The notes beneath the pieces were generated by a model, which was not told the origin of the DNA, ran no database searches, and was given only the letters and a program-made list of their open reading frames with translations. Source: Paenibacillus glycanilyticus NBRC 16618 (GTDB lineage: Bacteria > Bacillota > Bacilli > Paenibacillales > Paenibacillaceae). From it: 64,000 bases of DNA. This document shows positions 18,234 through 26,101 of this stretch, one piece after another. The first letter of the stretch is position 1; every line of letters begins with the position of its first letter. Location: contig NZ_BILY01000012.1 of assembly GCF_004000805.1 (NCBI RefSeq), positions 62,001 through 126,000 on the forward strand, in the 5' to 3' direction. The position numbers and the translations under genes are program-made.

Positions 18234-19977
18234 CGCCGTATCCAAGGTGAATATTCTGATGGTCGACGACCGTCCGGAAAATTTGATTGCTCTTGAAGCG
18301 ATTCTGGCTTCCCCGAACTATAGGCTGTACTCCGCACATTCCGGCGAGGAAGCGCTTCGGCATGTGCTGACGACCGACTTCGCCGTTATTTTGCTTGATG
18401 TCCAGATGCCAGGGATGAACGGCTTCGAAACAGCCAGCCTGATCAAGATGAGGGAACGCTCGAAGCATGTGCCCATTATCTTTATTACGGCGATTAGTCA
18501 GGCGGCCGAGCATGTTAAGCATGGCTATTCGGTGGGGGCGATCGATTATATTTTCAAGCCTTACCATGCCGAAACGTTAAAAATGAAAATCGAAGCCTTC
18601 GTTCAGCTGTATCAATACCAGGAGCATATCAAGCTGCAGAATGAACTGTTGAAGGTCATTGGCGAAACCTCGAACGATACCATTGTCACCGTTGATGAAG
18701 CCGGCATTATGCAAACCTTGAATCCCACGGCAGCCAGAATGTTTGGTTATGCTCCGGACAAGCTGACGGGCCGTCCAATCGACGATATCGTCCCGGCTCT
18801 GTCCTCCTTCCTTCATGCCGAGACGAACCATGGCGCAAGATTAATCGAGACAACGGCGCTGCGCAAAGATACGATCCCTTTCCCCGTGGATGTTCAGATC
18901 GGAAAGACAAGTATTGTGGGGAAGCAGCTTTTCGTCTGCTCGATCCGCGATGTGACCGACCGCAAGATGATGGAGGAGGAGCGGTTCCGCAAAATTTTTG
19001 ACACGACTCCTTGCTTAATCGCCTTGAGATCATTAAAGGATAAGCGTTATATCAATGTGAACGAGAGCCTGCTGCAAGCGATGGGCTATGAAGGGAATGA
19101 AGTCATTAATCAATCGGCGGACATGCTTCAATATATTGTAGACTCGGACGATAAGGGGGCTGAACGTCATGATCCATGGCAGCCGGCGCGTAATATTCGG
19201 ATTCGGTACATGACGAAGACGGGGGACCTGCGGGATGGATTGCTTTCGAGCGAAGTCATGCAGGTTCATGGCGAGGACTGCCTGCTCAGCGTGGTAACGG
19301 ATATTTCGGAACGCGTGTTTTTGGAAAAGGAGATTACCCGACTCGACCGGCTTAATATTACAGGGGAGATGGCTGCGGGTATCGTGCATGAAATCCGCAA
19401 CCCGATGACGACCGTCCGGGGCTTCCTTCAGCTGTCGAGAAACAATCCGTCGAAGGAATACACCGACATTATGATTGAAGAGCTGGACCGGGTGCATAAT
19501 ATTGTGACGGAGTTTCTATCCGTGGGCGCACAGGCTCCAACCAGACGCAGCTCGAAGCACATTAATACGGTAATCGAGACGCTGTACCCGCTCATTCAGT
19601 CGAAAGCGTTAACCGGCAATCATGATATTTCCCTCGATCTGGGAGAATGCCCGCCGATTCAGCTCGATGAGAAGGAGATTCGCCAGCTGGTGCTTAATCT
19701 CGTATTAAACGGTCTGGATGCGATGCCTTTGGGCGGTCGTTTGAAAATCAGGACTTACTCGGACAGCAAGCAGGTCGTTATGGAGGTCAAGGACCAAGGC
19801 GGCGGCATTAAGGAAGAGTTTCTTGCGAAGCTGGGAACGCCGTTCTTCAGCACCAAAGCGAGCGGCACTGGCCTTGGCTTATCTGTCTGCTATGGCATTG
19901 CCGCCCGGCATGACGCCGTCATTAAGGTGCAGACCGGCGAGCAGGGCACGACGTTTTTTGTGCATTTTAACTTGTAA
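18205..19977 (+). CDS. REC-PAS-PAS histidine kinase
   Basis: A 590-residue soluble protein: receiver domain (10-130, phospho-acceptor D65 in VILLDVQMPGMNGFE), a PAS domain (about 150-255), a second PAS domain (about 260-375), HisKA with H395 in IVHEIRNPMTTVRGF, and an HATPase domain ending GTGLGLSVCYGIA. The ATG overlaps the cheR-like gene; AAGGAG (18189-18194) supports it, and a GTG at 18247 is a weaker alternative. The receiver at the N terminus could accept phosphate from the upstream hybrid kinase, making a relay. A terminator follows. Confidence 0.92.
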   Translation: MRNFTAKLNSAVSKVNILMVDDRPENLIALEAILASPNYRLYSAHSGEEALRHVLTTDFAVILLDVQMPGMNGFETASLIKMRERSKHVPIIFITAISQAAEHVKHGYSVGAIDYIFKPYHAETLKMKIEAFVQLYQYQEHIKLQNELLKVIGETSNDTIVTVDEAGIMQTLNPTAARMFGYAPDKLTGRPIDDIVPALSSFLHAETNHGARLIETTALRKDTIPFPVDVQIGKTSIVGKQLFVCSIRDVTDRKMMEEERFRKIFDTTPCLIALRSLKDKRYINVNESLLQAMGYEGNEVINQSADMLQYIVDSDDKGAERHDPWQPARNIRIRYMTKTGDLRDGLLSSEVMQVHGEDCLLSVVTDISERVFLEKEITRLDRLNITGEMAAGIVHEIRNPMTTVRGFLQLSRNNPSKEYTDIMIEELDRVHNIVTEFLSVGAQAPTRRSSKHINTVIETLYPLIQSKALTGNHDISLDLGECPPIQLDEKEIRQLVLNLVLNGLDAMPLGGRLKIRTYSDSKQVVMEVKDQGGGIKEEFLAKLGTPFFSTKASGTGLGLSVCYGIAARHDAVIKVQTGEQGTTFFVHFNL

Positions 19978-19988
19978 GCTTATGGGGA

Positions 19989-20030
19989 AAAGACCATACC
20001 TCCTGCGTGGCAGAGGGGTATGGTCTTTTT
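19989..20030 (+). terminator. Rho-independent terminator of the kinase/CheR unit
   Basis: AAAGACCATACC / GGTATGGTCTTT arms enclose a 16-base loop, followed by a T run. Confidence 0.9.
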
Positions 20031-20164
20031 GCGCTTGTGCGGCAGCACGCCGCCTGCGTTATCGTCAACGGTTATCCTCGGGGAACGCTATATGACTAGT
20101 TGCTTGAAGTGAAGCAATTCGCCAACGTTGTACAAAGTGCAGCATAATAGGGTGAATTAGCCCG

Positions 20165-20200
20165 GTAAAAAGAAATATCCTGCACGGAGTGCAGGATATT
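20165..20200 (-). terminator. Probable serS terminator
   Basis: A perfect 12-bp stem AATATCCTGCAC (20174-20185) / GTGCAGGATATT (20189-20200). Read on the minus strand it is followed by TCTTTTTACC, and it lies downstream of serS. The rest of 19978-20335 holds no recognisable gene. Confidence 0.7.
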
Positions 20201-20295
20201 AGAGAAAGTTAGCCTGGCTAGGCTCAAATCGGCGAAATATCATGCATTCCGTACAGCATAATTTAGTCGCTCAAAGCAAAACAGGCAAATATCAG

Positions 20296-20321
20296 CAGCC
20301 AACAGCCAACAGCCAACAGCC
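20296..20321. repeat. Short tandem repeat (CAGCCAA, about 3.7 copies)
   Basis: Three exact CAGCCAA units (20296-20302, 20303-20309, 20310-20316) plus CAGCC, 14 bases past the serS stop. Such 7-bp runs are prone to slippage. Confidence 0.9.
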
Positions 20322-20335
20322 TGCTTGACCTCCCC

Positions 20336-21613
20336 CTACAGCTGAAGCTTCTTCATCCCGTTCATGTACTTGCGCAATGCCTCCGGAATACGGATCGAGC
20401 CATCCTCCTCCTGATGAGTCTCCAGCAGAGGAATGAGGATCCGCGGCGAAGCGACGGCCGTGTTATTAAGGGTATGGCAAAATCTTAGCTTGCCTTGGTC
20501 ATCCCGGTAGCGGATGTTCGAGCGGCGCGCTTGGAAGTCGAGCAGGTTCGACGACGAATGGGTCTCGCCGTAAGCTTGGCGGCTTGGCATCCAGGTCTCG
20601 ATGTCGAATTGCTTATAGGTTTTTTGCGACATATCTCCCGTGCATACCGCCATAACGCGATAAGGAAGCTCAAGCTGCTGCAGAAGATCCTCCGCATTTT
20701 GCGTAATCTCTTGCAGCATCCGCTCCGATGCCTCTTTGCTGTCCTCGCAAATAATGACTTGCTCGACCTTCGAGAACTGATGAACCCGGTATAAACCATG
20801 CACATCCTTGCCCGCCGAGCCTACCTCGCTGCGGAAGCAGGTCGAGGCGGCTGCCAGTCGAATCGGCTTGCTGACATCCACGATTTCATTATCGTAGAAC
20901 GAGATAAGGGGAACCTCCGATGTGCCAACCAGGTATTTGTCGCCGTCATCGATCCGGTAGGTCTGCTCCTCTCCAAGCGGGAAGAAGCCGGTATTAAACA
21001 GGGCTTCCTTGCGCACCATCAGCGGTACCTCCAGCAAGGTGAAGCCTCTGGCCATAAGCAAATCGAGCGCAAGCTGCTGTACGGCACGGTGCAGGGCAGC
21101 TCCGGCTCCGGTTAAATAATAGTTGCGGCTCCCGGCCGTTTTGACCCCGCGGGGGATGTTAATCATTTGGTGAAGCTCGCCAAGCTTTACGTGATCCTTG
21201 ATTTCAAAGCCAAAGCCCGGCGGCTCGCCAACTCTTCTTACCTCCACATTATCCTGATCCGACTTTCCGATCGGCGTGTCCGGCGATACGATATTCGGAA
21301 CAACCTGCATAAGGTCCGCGTACTCGGCTTGAACGGCTCTCTGCTCTGTCTCCAGGCTGGCGATGCGTTGGTTAATTTCTTTCATGTGAAGCTTTTTCTG
21401 CTCCACATCCTTCTCTTCGCTGCTATAAATGGATAGGTTAATCTCTTGAATGGTCTGATTCCGTTCCTGACGCAGCTCCTCAATGTCCTGCTGCAGTCTC
21501 CGCCGCGCATCATCCACTTCCACAAGCTGCGAAATGGAGATTGCGATCCCTTTCCGGTCTGCGACCGTTTGAACCTCTTCCTGGTTGTTTCTAATCCACT
21601 TGATGTCTAGCAT
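20336..21613 (-). CDS. serS: Seryl-tRNA synthetase
   Basis: A 425-residue class II synthetase. It has the long N-terminal coiled coil (about 30-100, rich in RRRLQQDIEELRQERNQ-type helix) that holds the tRNA-Ser arm. The catalytic domain has ...TGAGAALHRAVQQLALDLL, CFRSEVGSAGKDVHGLYRVHQFSKVE (motif 2) and the C-terminal motif 3 region NTAVASPRILIPLLE. The frame runs 38 codons further upstream into the leader, but MLDIKWIRNN with GAGGAG about 8 bases before it is the true start. It charges tRNA-Ser with serine. Expression is set by the T-box leader directly upstream. Confidence 0.97.
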   Translation of the reverse strand: MLDIKWIRNNQEEVQTVADRKGIAISISQLVEVDDARRRLQQDIEELRQERNQTIQEINLSIYSSEEKDVEQKKLHMKEINQRIASLETEQRAVQAEYADLMQVVPNIVSPDTPIGKSDQDNVEVRRVGEPPGFGFEIKDHVKLGELHQMINIPRGVKTAGSRNYYLTGAGAALHRAVQQLALDLLMARGFTLLEVPLMVRKEALFNTGFFPLGEEQTYRIDDGDKYLVGTSEVPLISFYDNEIVDVSKPIRLAAASTCFRSEVGSAGKDVHGLYRVHQFSKVEQVIICEDSKEASERMLQEITQNAEDLLQQLELPYRVMAVCTGDMSQKTYKQFDIETWMPSRQAYGETHSSSNLLDFQARRSNIRYRDDQGKLRFCHTLNNTAVASPRILIPLLETHQEEDGSIRIPEALRKYMNGMKKLQL

Positions 21614-21640
21614 GGCAACTCGCTCCTCTTCAATAAGAAT

Positions 21641-21850
21641 ACAAAAAAGCGCTCTAACCGTCCGATTGGGACGAAGAGCGCTTGTATTCTCGCGGTGCCA
21701 CCCAAATTGATTAAACAGCTTTACCACTGTTTAATCCACTTAGTTCCGCGGTAACGGGCGGGTCCGGTTAACTTAGGGAGAACGGTAATTCCCCTTGACG
21801 AGAACGCCTCCGAGTTGGATTCTCTTCATCGGCCTAATTTCGTTTGAATT
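21641..21850 (-). promoter_or_regulatory. T-box riboswitch leader of serS
   Basis: On the minus strand the conserved T-box core GGGTGGCACCGCGAGAA lies at 687-703 of the 21-kb block (21687-21703). Before it is a stem III-type hairpin, GATTAAACAG / CTGTTTAATC (21709-21736). After it is a GC-rich terminator stem, AGCGCTCT / AGAGCGCT with a T run (about 21641-21682). Uncharged tRNA-Ser should pair with the leader and favour the antiterminator. The leader is compact. I did not assign the serine specifier codon with confidence. Confidence 0.93.
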
Positions 21851-21856
21851 TTTACT

Positions 21857-21886
21857 AGTATAGCTTATGCTGCTATTTTTATTCAA
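21857..21886 (-). promoter_or_regulatory. Sigma-A promoter of serS
   Basis: On the minus strand TTGAAT (21886-21881), an 18-base spacer and TATACT (21862-21857) stand just before the T-box leader. Confidence 0.75.
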
Positions 21887-21910
21887 GTGCGAATTTAAAA
21901 AACCTGCGGG

Positions 21911-22405
21911 TTAATGCTGCTGAACAGGGGCAAGAGAGTAGAAGCGCTCGGTTTTATCCAACGTTTCTCGTACCTTCTCATCCCACACGTAGCTCAGTTC
22001 AAACGTCCCCTCCTGGAAGAAAAGCGGGAACCGGCGGGCAAACCAGCTTTGCATCGGAAGCTTTAAGGCTTCATCCTTGTTCACCCAGAGCAGCTCGCCT
22101 TCGGGAGGGCTCTCGAGCAGCGTGCCTTCAAACGAAGTCGCCAGGTAGTTGAAGACCATATATCTCAGGTTCGTGGTGGGATCGCAAAATTCCTCGAGGC
22201 CTTTATAGATGATGTCTTTTACGATTAAGCCGGTTTCTTCCCGTACTTCGCGGATGGCGCCATTCACGAGGCTTTCCGGGAAATCCACTTTGCCGCCGGG
22301 GGCGATATAGCCGGGAAAACCCTTTTGGTCTGGCCTATTGATTAAAAGTACCTTATCCTTATCTTGAACCATACACATCGTATACATTTTATAGGTAATG
22401 GACAT
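21911..22405 (-). CDS. Nudix hydrolase, MutT/YjhB type
   Basis: A 164-residue protein with a complete Nudix box, GGKVDFPESLVNGAIREVREETGL (key residues G38, E44, R52, E53, E56 and E57 region). It hydrolyses a nucleoside diphosphate linked to some other moiety; oxidised dGTP is a common substrate in this subgroup but cannot be deduced. It is divergent from a second Nudix gene about 90 bases away. The RBS is a weak AGGCGGCGG. Confidence 0.88.
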   Translation of the reverse strand: MSITYKMYTMCMVQDKDKVLLINRPDQKGFPGYIAPGGKVDFPESLVNGAIREVREETGLIVKDIIYKGLEEFCDPTTNLRYMVFNYLATSFEGTLLESPPEGELLWVNKDEALKLPMQSWFARRFPLFFQEGTFELSYVWDEKVRETLDKTERFYSLAPVQQH

Positions 22406-22493
22406 GCTGTGCCGCCGCCTATTCTATCTAGGATTGATAGATTTATTGTACCACAGAGGTTTTCTCGCCACTATTACTGAAGGAGGATGCATC

Positions 22494-22928
22494 ATGATGC
22501 AGGGCTATAATGTTCTCATGGTATATAGCAGGGATATGGACAAGCTCTTAATGTGCAGGCGTCTGAAGGATCCCTACAAAGGATTAAGCAATCTGGTTGG
22601 CGGTAAAATCGAGCCAGGCGAGACTGGGTTAGACGCTGCATACCGGGAACTAGCCGAAGAAACCGGTATTACGAAAGGGGATATCTCCCTTGTTCCCGTT
22701 ATGGATTTTAAGTATTACTTGCAGAACTGTTACGTGGAAGTATACGCCGGACGGTTGAAGCGGGACGACGTTGCCGTTGCCGGCGACGAGAATGAGCTGT
22801 ACTGGTCGAACCTCGATTGCAACTTCTTCGATATGACCCTCTACGCAGGTGAAGGGAATATCGGGCACATGATCGAGCAGGTCAGTATGTACAGGGATAA
22901 AATATTTGGGGGTGTTACAAGCCAATGA
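22494..22928 (+). CDS. Nudix hydrolase
   Basis: A 144-residue protein with Nudix box GGKIEPGETGLDAAYRELAEETGI. AAGGAGG lies 7 bases before the ATG at 22494 (a second ATG follows directly); the frame extends upstream to 22398 without support. The stop overlaps the next start (ATGA). It resembles 8-oxo-dGTP diphosphatases in length and N-terminal QGYNVLMVYSRDMDKLLMCRR, but the substrate is unknown. It is translationally coupled to an AAC(3)-family gene. Confidence 0.88.
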   Translation: MMQGYNVLMVYSRDMDKLLMCRRLKDPYKGLSNLVGGKIEPGETGLDAAYRELAEETGITKGDISLVPVMDFKYYLQNCYVEVYAGRLKRDDVAVAGDENELYWSNLDCNFFDMTLYAGEGNIGHMIEQVSMYRDKIFGGVTSQ

Positions 22929-23731
22929 GCGAACACGACATTATAAAACAAACGCGGCTGCCGGTAACGGTAAGCGGCATGGTGCGTAATCTGCGTAAGC
23001 TAGGCATACGGGAGGGGGACCATCTTCTCGTTCATTCCTCCATGTCCAGCTTAGGCTGGGTATGCGGCGGCCCGCAGGCGGTTGTGCAGGCTCTGCTGCA
23101 AGCCGTTGGGGCTGAAGGCACGCTGGTCATGCCGGCGCAGTGCGGAGACTGGAGCGATCCTGCCGAGTGGGGGAATCCCCCTGTTCCGCAGGAATGGCTA
23201 GAGATGATTTACAACGAAATGCCTGCTTTTGATCCGGCTGTAACGCCAACCCGGGGGATGGGGCGTATTGCCGAGCTGTTCCGGACTTATCCGGGCACGT
23301 TAAGGTCGGAGCACCCTCAGGTATCCTTTTGCGCGAATGGCAAGTATGCCGAATATATCGTGTCCGGCCATCCGCTAACGCCCCAGTTCGGGGAGGCGTC
23401 CCCGCTTGGCAAGCTGTATGCGGCAGGGGCAAAAGTGCTGCTGCTTGGGGCAGGCTTCGACTCCTGTACAAGCCTGCATCTTGCCGAGACAAGGATTGAC
23501 CGCATGCCAACGAAAAAGATGGGAACGACCATGCTGGTCAATGGGGAACGTTCTTGGCAGTGGTTCACGGATTACGCGTATGACTCGGGTGATTTCGACG
23601 AGTTTGGCGCGCAATTCCATAGCGAAGTTCAGCATGGCAAGGTAGGCCAAGCCGACTGCAAGCTGTTTGAGATGACGACAGCGGTTGATGCCGCGGTTCA
23701 GTGGCTGCCTAAGCATCGGCATTTCATTTAA
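22925..23731 (+). CDS. AAC(3)-family N-acetyltransferase
   Basis: A 268-residue protein of the aminoglycoside 3-N-acetyltransferase fold. It has the signatures GDHLLVHSSMSSLGWVCGG, RSEHPQVSFCANG, FGEASPLGKLYAAGAKVLLL and FDSCTSLHLAE. Members transfer acetyl from acetyl-CoA to an amine; chromosomal Bacillota copies such as YokD often have no known resistance role. It is coupled by a 4-base overlap to a Nudix hydrolase, which suggests a housekeeping or detoxification role. There is no sign of recent acquisition around it. Confidence 0.88.
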   Translation: MSEHDIIKQTRLPVTVSGMVRNLRKLGIREGDHLLVHSSMSSLGWVCGGPQAVVQALLQAVGAEGTLVMPAQCGDWSDPAEWGNPPVPQEWLEMIYNEMPAFDPAVTPTRGMGRIAELFRTYPGTLRSEHPQVSFCANGKYAEYIVSGHPLTPQFGEASPLGKLYAAGAKVLLLGAGFDSCTSLHLAETRIDRMPTKKMGTTMLVNGERSWQWFTDYAYDSGDFDEFGAQFHSEVQHGKVGQADCKLFEMTTAVDAAVQWLPKHRHFI

Positions 23732-23752
23732 AGGGAGAACGGGGCTGGCGAT

Positions 23753-24412
23753 ATGATCGAAAGATTGATGTTCAGGGCAGCATGGAAGGAAGGACTTCAG
23801 GAGGAAGGCATAGCGGCCCTGCAGCAGGATGAGCAGGTTATCCGCCTCGTGAAGCAGGGGCGTTTGATGACGGCAGCGGCTTTTTATTGGAATCATAATC
23901 TCTTTCTTTACTATGAATGCATGGACGGCAAGCTGGCCCCAGAGGAAGTTGCCGGTGCGGCGGAGCCTTATTTGAAGGATTGGCCGGGACTGGTTGAGCC
24001 CCGCAAATGGATTCGGATGATGGATGTCTTTCACTTTAACGAACCTGCCGATCGGGAGCATTGGCTTCGCAAGAATCCGGTGGAGAAGAGAGTGGGGCGC
24101 GTTGCCCATCTGAAGCCGGAGATGATTGGCAGCTACGTGTATTACCATTACCAGCTTCAGGAGGAGCGGGCTTTCTGTGGTCCCAAGTACGAGATGATCG
24201 GAATCCACGAGAATCTCCTGTTCGGCTATCAGGAATTCCCGAATGTGACGGAGGTGCCTGTTGTGCCCGGCCGTCTCCAGACAAAGGGAACGCCGGAGAA
24301 TTGGAGCGACTCGAGAATGGACCTGCATTTCCAACCGTGGGAAGACGGACATCTGTATTTCAAACCGATTGAACGGATTTATGCGTATTACATAGGCGAT
24401 ATTATCTTATAG
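23753..24412 (+). CDS. Uncharacterised protein, 219 residues
   Basis: I do not recognise this family. It has no signal peptide or membrane helix. It is rich in aromatic residues, with YWNHNLFLYYEC near residue 45, and PRKWIRMMDVFHFNEPADREHW and IGSYVYYHYQLQEER later. A C-terminal part ends in ...HLYFKPIERIYAYYIGDIIL. The pattern of short aromatic strands and helices could fit a ferredoxin-like or mutarotase-like fold, but this is a guess. It follows the AAC(3)-family gene by 21 bases in the same direction with GGGAG before the ATG and a strong terminator behind, so it is probably the last gene of that operon. Confidence 0.7.
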   Translation: MIERLMFRAAWKEGLQEEGIAALQQDEQVIRLVKQGRLMTAAAFYWNHNLFLYYECMDGKLAPEEVAGAAEPYLKDWPGLVEPRKWIRMMDVFHFNEPADREHWLRKNPVEKRVGRVAHLKPEMIGSYVYYHYQLQEERAFCGPKYEMIGIHENLLFGYQEFPNVTEVPVVPGRLQTKGTPENWSDSRMDLHFQPWEDGHLYFKPIERIYAYYIGDIIL

Positions 24413-24422
24413 AAAATAATGT

Positions 24423-24459
24423 AAAAAAGGCCGTTCAGCCCTGTTGATCGGCCTTTTTT
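24423..24459 (+). terminator. Rho-independent terminator
   Basis: AAAAAAGGCCG / CGGCCTTTTTT arms with a T run, 10 bases after the preceding stop. Confidence 0.92.
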
Positions 24460-24527
24460 AAATATACAGATTTTATAATCCAAATCTTGTAAAATGAGAG
24501 GGTAACTCTATTGTGGAGGTTGATGGA

Positions 24528-25010
24528 ATGGATCAGGTCTTTGAAGCTATCCTGGTTAGCAAGCCCTCTTTCCAAGCGGTTGGAATCAGGTGGGAAGGAA
24601 CGTTTGAGGAAGCGGGAGAGGGAGGCATCCGTGCCGTTCAGACGGAAGTGATTCGAAGGTTAGCGGAAATCAGGCATGTTGTTCACCCGGACATTTTACT
24701 CGGCTTATCCTATCATCATGAAGGCGACAGCTTTATTCATTATGCGGCTCTCGAAGTCGAACGGGTGGAGGATGTTCCTGAAGGTATGGACAGCGTAACC
24801 GTTCCGGCTCTGACTTATGCCATGACCGAGCACAAGAAGGAAGACAATATCGACTCCTCTTATACGAACATTTTCGCCTGGATTGAGAAGCAGGGTTATT
24901 CGATGCATAAAGGGGATGTTACTCATTTTGAGAAATACCCGATGGCACAGGATCCTTACGCCAAAAACCCGGAGTTCACGATTATGATACCGGTTGATCC
25001 AGAAGCATAA
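24528..25010 (+). CDS. GyrI-like small-molecule-binding domain protein
   Basis: A 160-residue single-domain protein of the GyrI-like/AraC effector-binding fold: FQAVGIRWEGTFEEAGEGGI, a helix, DILLGLSYHHEG, and the final EFTIMIPV typical of the fold. Such domains bind drugs or other small molecules, alone or fused to AraC/MerR regulators; here there is no DNA-binding part. GGAGG (24515-24519) stands 8 bases before the ATG at 24528; an in-frame GTG at 24513 overlaps that site. It is a single-gene unit between two terminators. Confidence 0.8.
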   Translation: MDQVFEAILVSKPSFQAVGIRWEGTFEEAGEGGIRAVQTEVIRRLAEIRHVVHPDILLGLSYHHEGDSFIHYAALEVERVEDVPEGMDSVTVPALTYAMTEHKKEDNIDSSYTNIFAWIEKQGYSMHKGDVTHFEKYPMAQDPYAKNPEFTIMIPVDPEA

Positions 25011-25024
25011 CGCTATGGTTACGG

Positions 25025-25057
25025 AGCCTCCGCAGATCTTGTCTGCGGAGGCTTTTT
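25025..25057. terminator. Terminator between convergent genes
   Basis: A perfect 12-bp stem AGCCTCCGCAGA / TCTGCGGAGGCT with a T run on the plus strand. Confidence 0.92.
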
Positions 25058-25061
25058 AATT

Positions 25062-25847
25062 TTATCCCCTGGCAGTGGCGGATACTATCGTTAACGGCAG
25101 GCCGGATTTGCGATATGATGCTGCTTCATACTCATCCAGACGGCTGTCGGTAATAATCTCGTCAAACTCATCGAGGGATGCAAAAATCGCAAGCGAATTG
25201 TAGCTGAACTTGGTGGAATCGGACAGCAGAATCGTTTTGCCCGCAGTTTCCATGGTGGTCTGCCGGACGCCCACAAGGTTCGGAGACCAAGCCATGGCGC
25301 CTTTCGTCAAAGAGACGGCCTCGCAAGTCAGGAATGCGGCATCGACAGTCAGCGACTGCAGCATTTTCTCCGCATAAAAGCCGTCCAGGCTATACGCCCA
25401 TTTGCTTATTCTTCCTCCCGTGCAATACACGTCGAAGCTGCCGAATCTCTCCTCATTGGACAGCATCAGAGCCGTATGCAGATCACGGGTAATGATCTTA
25501 AGCCCTTTAAACCTCTCCAGTTCATCCACCATGGAAGCCACGGTTGTCCCTGCATCCAGAATAATGCTCATGCCATCCTGAATATGCTTGGCGGCTTCCT
25601 TGGCAATAGCCAGCTTCTCCGCCTTATGCTCGTTTGCCCGCTGCTCGTATTTGGCGCCCATGAACCGTTTTACCTTGACGGCGCCTCCATGGAAGCGCTG
25701 AATTTTACCTTCCGATTGCAGAAGATCGAGGTCGCGGCGAATCGTCATCTTGGAGACGTTAAACTGCTCGGCAAGCTCGAGGATCGTTAACTGCGGCTTT
25801 GAATCCAATAGCATCATAATTTCGTGACGGCGTGTTCCGATTAGCAT
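25062..25847 (-). CDS. DeoR/GlpR-family transcriptional regulator
   Basis: A 261-residue regulator with an N-terminal HTH (RRHEIMMLLDSKPQLTILEL then NVSKMTIRRDLDLLQSEGKI) and a DeoR C-terminal sensor domain (about 75-250) with the ISC-fold landmarks DAGTT and the HHH-like late motif SDSTKF. GGAGGAG precedes the chosen ATG at 25847; the upstream frame to 25907 lacks an RBS. DeoR sensors usually bind sugar phosphates. It is divergent from the creatininase/ABC/deaminase cluster and probably represses it; a palindrome lies between them. Confidence 0.9.
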   Translation of the reverse strand: MLIGTRRHEIMMLLDSKPQLTILELAEQFNVSKMTIRRDLDLLQSEGKIQRFHGGAVKVKRFMGAKYEQRANEHKAEKLAIAKEAAKHIQDGMSIILDAGTTVASMVDELERFKGLKIITRDLHTALMLSNEERFGSFDVYCTGGRISKWAYSLDGFYAEKMLQSLTVDAAFLTCEAVSLTKGAMAWSPNLVGVRQTTMETAGKTILLSDSTKFSYNSLAIFASLDEFDEIITDSRLDEYEAASYRKSGLPLTIVSATARG

Positions 25848-25926
25848 AATTGATCTCCTCCTATTAGCTGCCTCAACTCTAACTAAACATGTTATGTATT
25901 TGTTCAATTGTGTGAAAATTCTGTAT

Positions 25927-25942
25927 ACAAACTTTCGTTTGT
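25927..25942. promoter_or_regulatory. Candidate DeoR operator
   Basis: ACAAAC-TTTC-GTTTGT is a perfect inverted repeat with a 4-base centre in the 254-base divergent region, followed by GATATAAG, which resembles a -10 box. I saw no TPP or other riboswitch in the rest of this region. Confidence 0.5.
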
Positions 25943-26101
25943 GTGATATAAGGTGAATATGAGGTTATTTCGTGTTACTTAAGTGTGACTTTAGTTTACT
26001 CAAAATTCAGAAAATTTGCTAGACCCTCATGAAATTCGTTGCTGCCCGTCGTATGCATGTTATTTAATCTTACATTTATTTTATGAAGAGGTGAGCGTTT
26101 C

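Noticed and set aside
20296..20321. Tandem CAGCCAA units as a CRISPR array
   Set aside because: Units are 7 bp without spacers; no cas genes are present anywhere in the window.
23375..24352. 325-codon minus-strand frame across the AAC(3) and unknown genes
   Set aside because: It crosses two plus-strand genes with good starts, and its composition is unlike a protein.
25848..26101. TPP or other riboswitch before the THI5-like cluster
   Set aside because: The conserved TPP sequence blocks are absent; only an inverted repeat and AT-rich stretches are seen.
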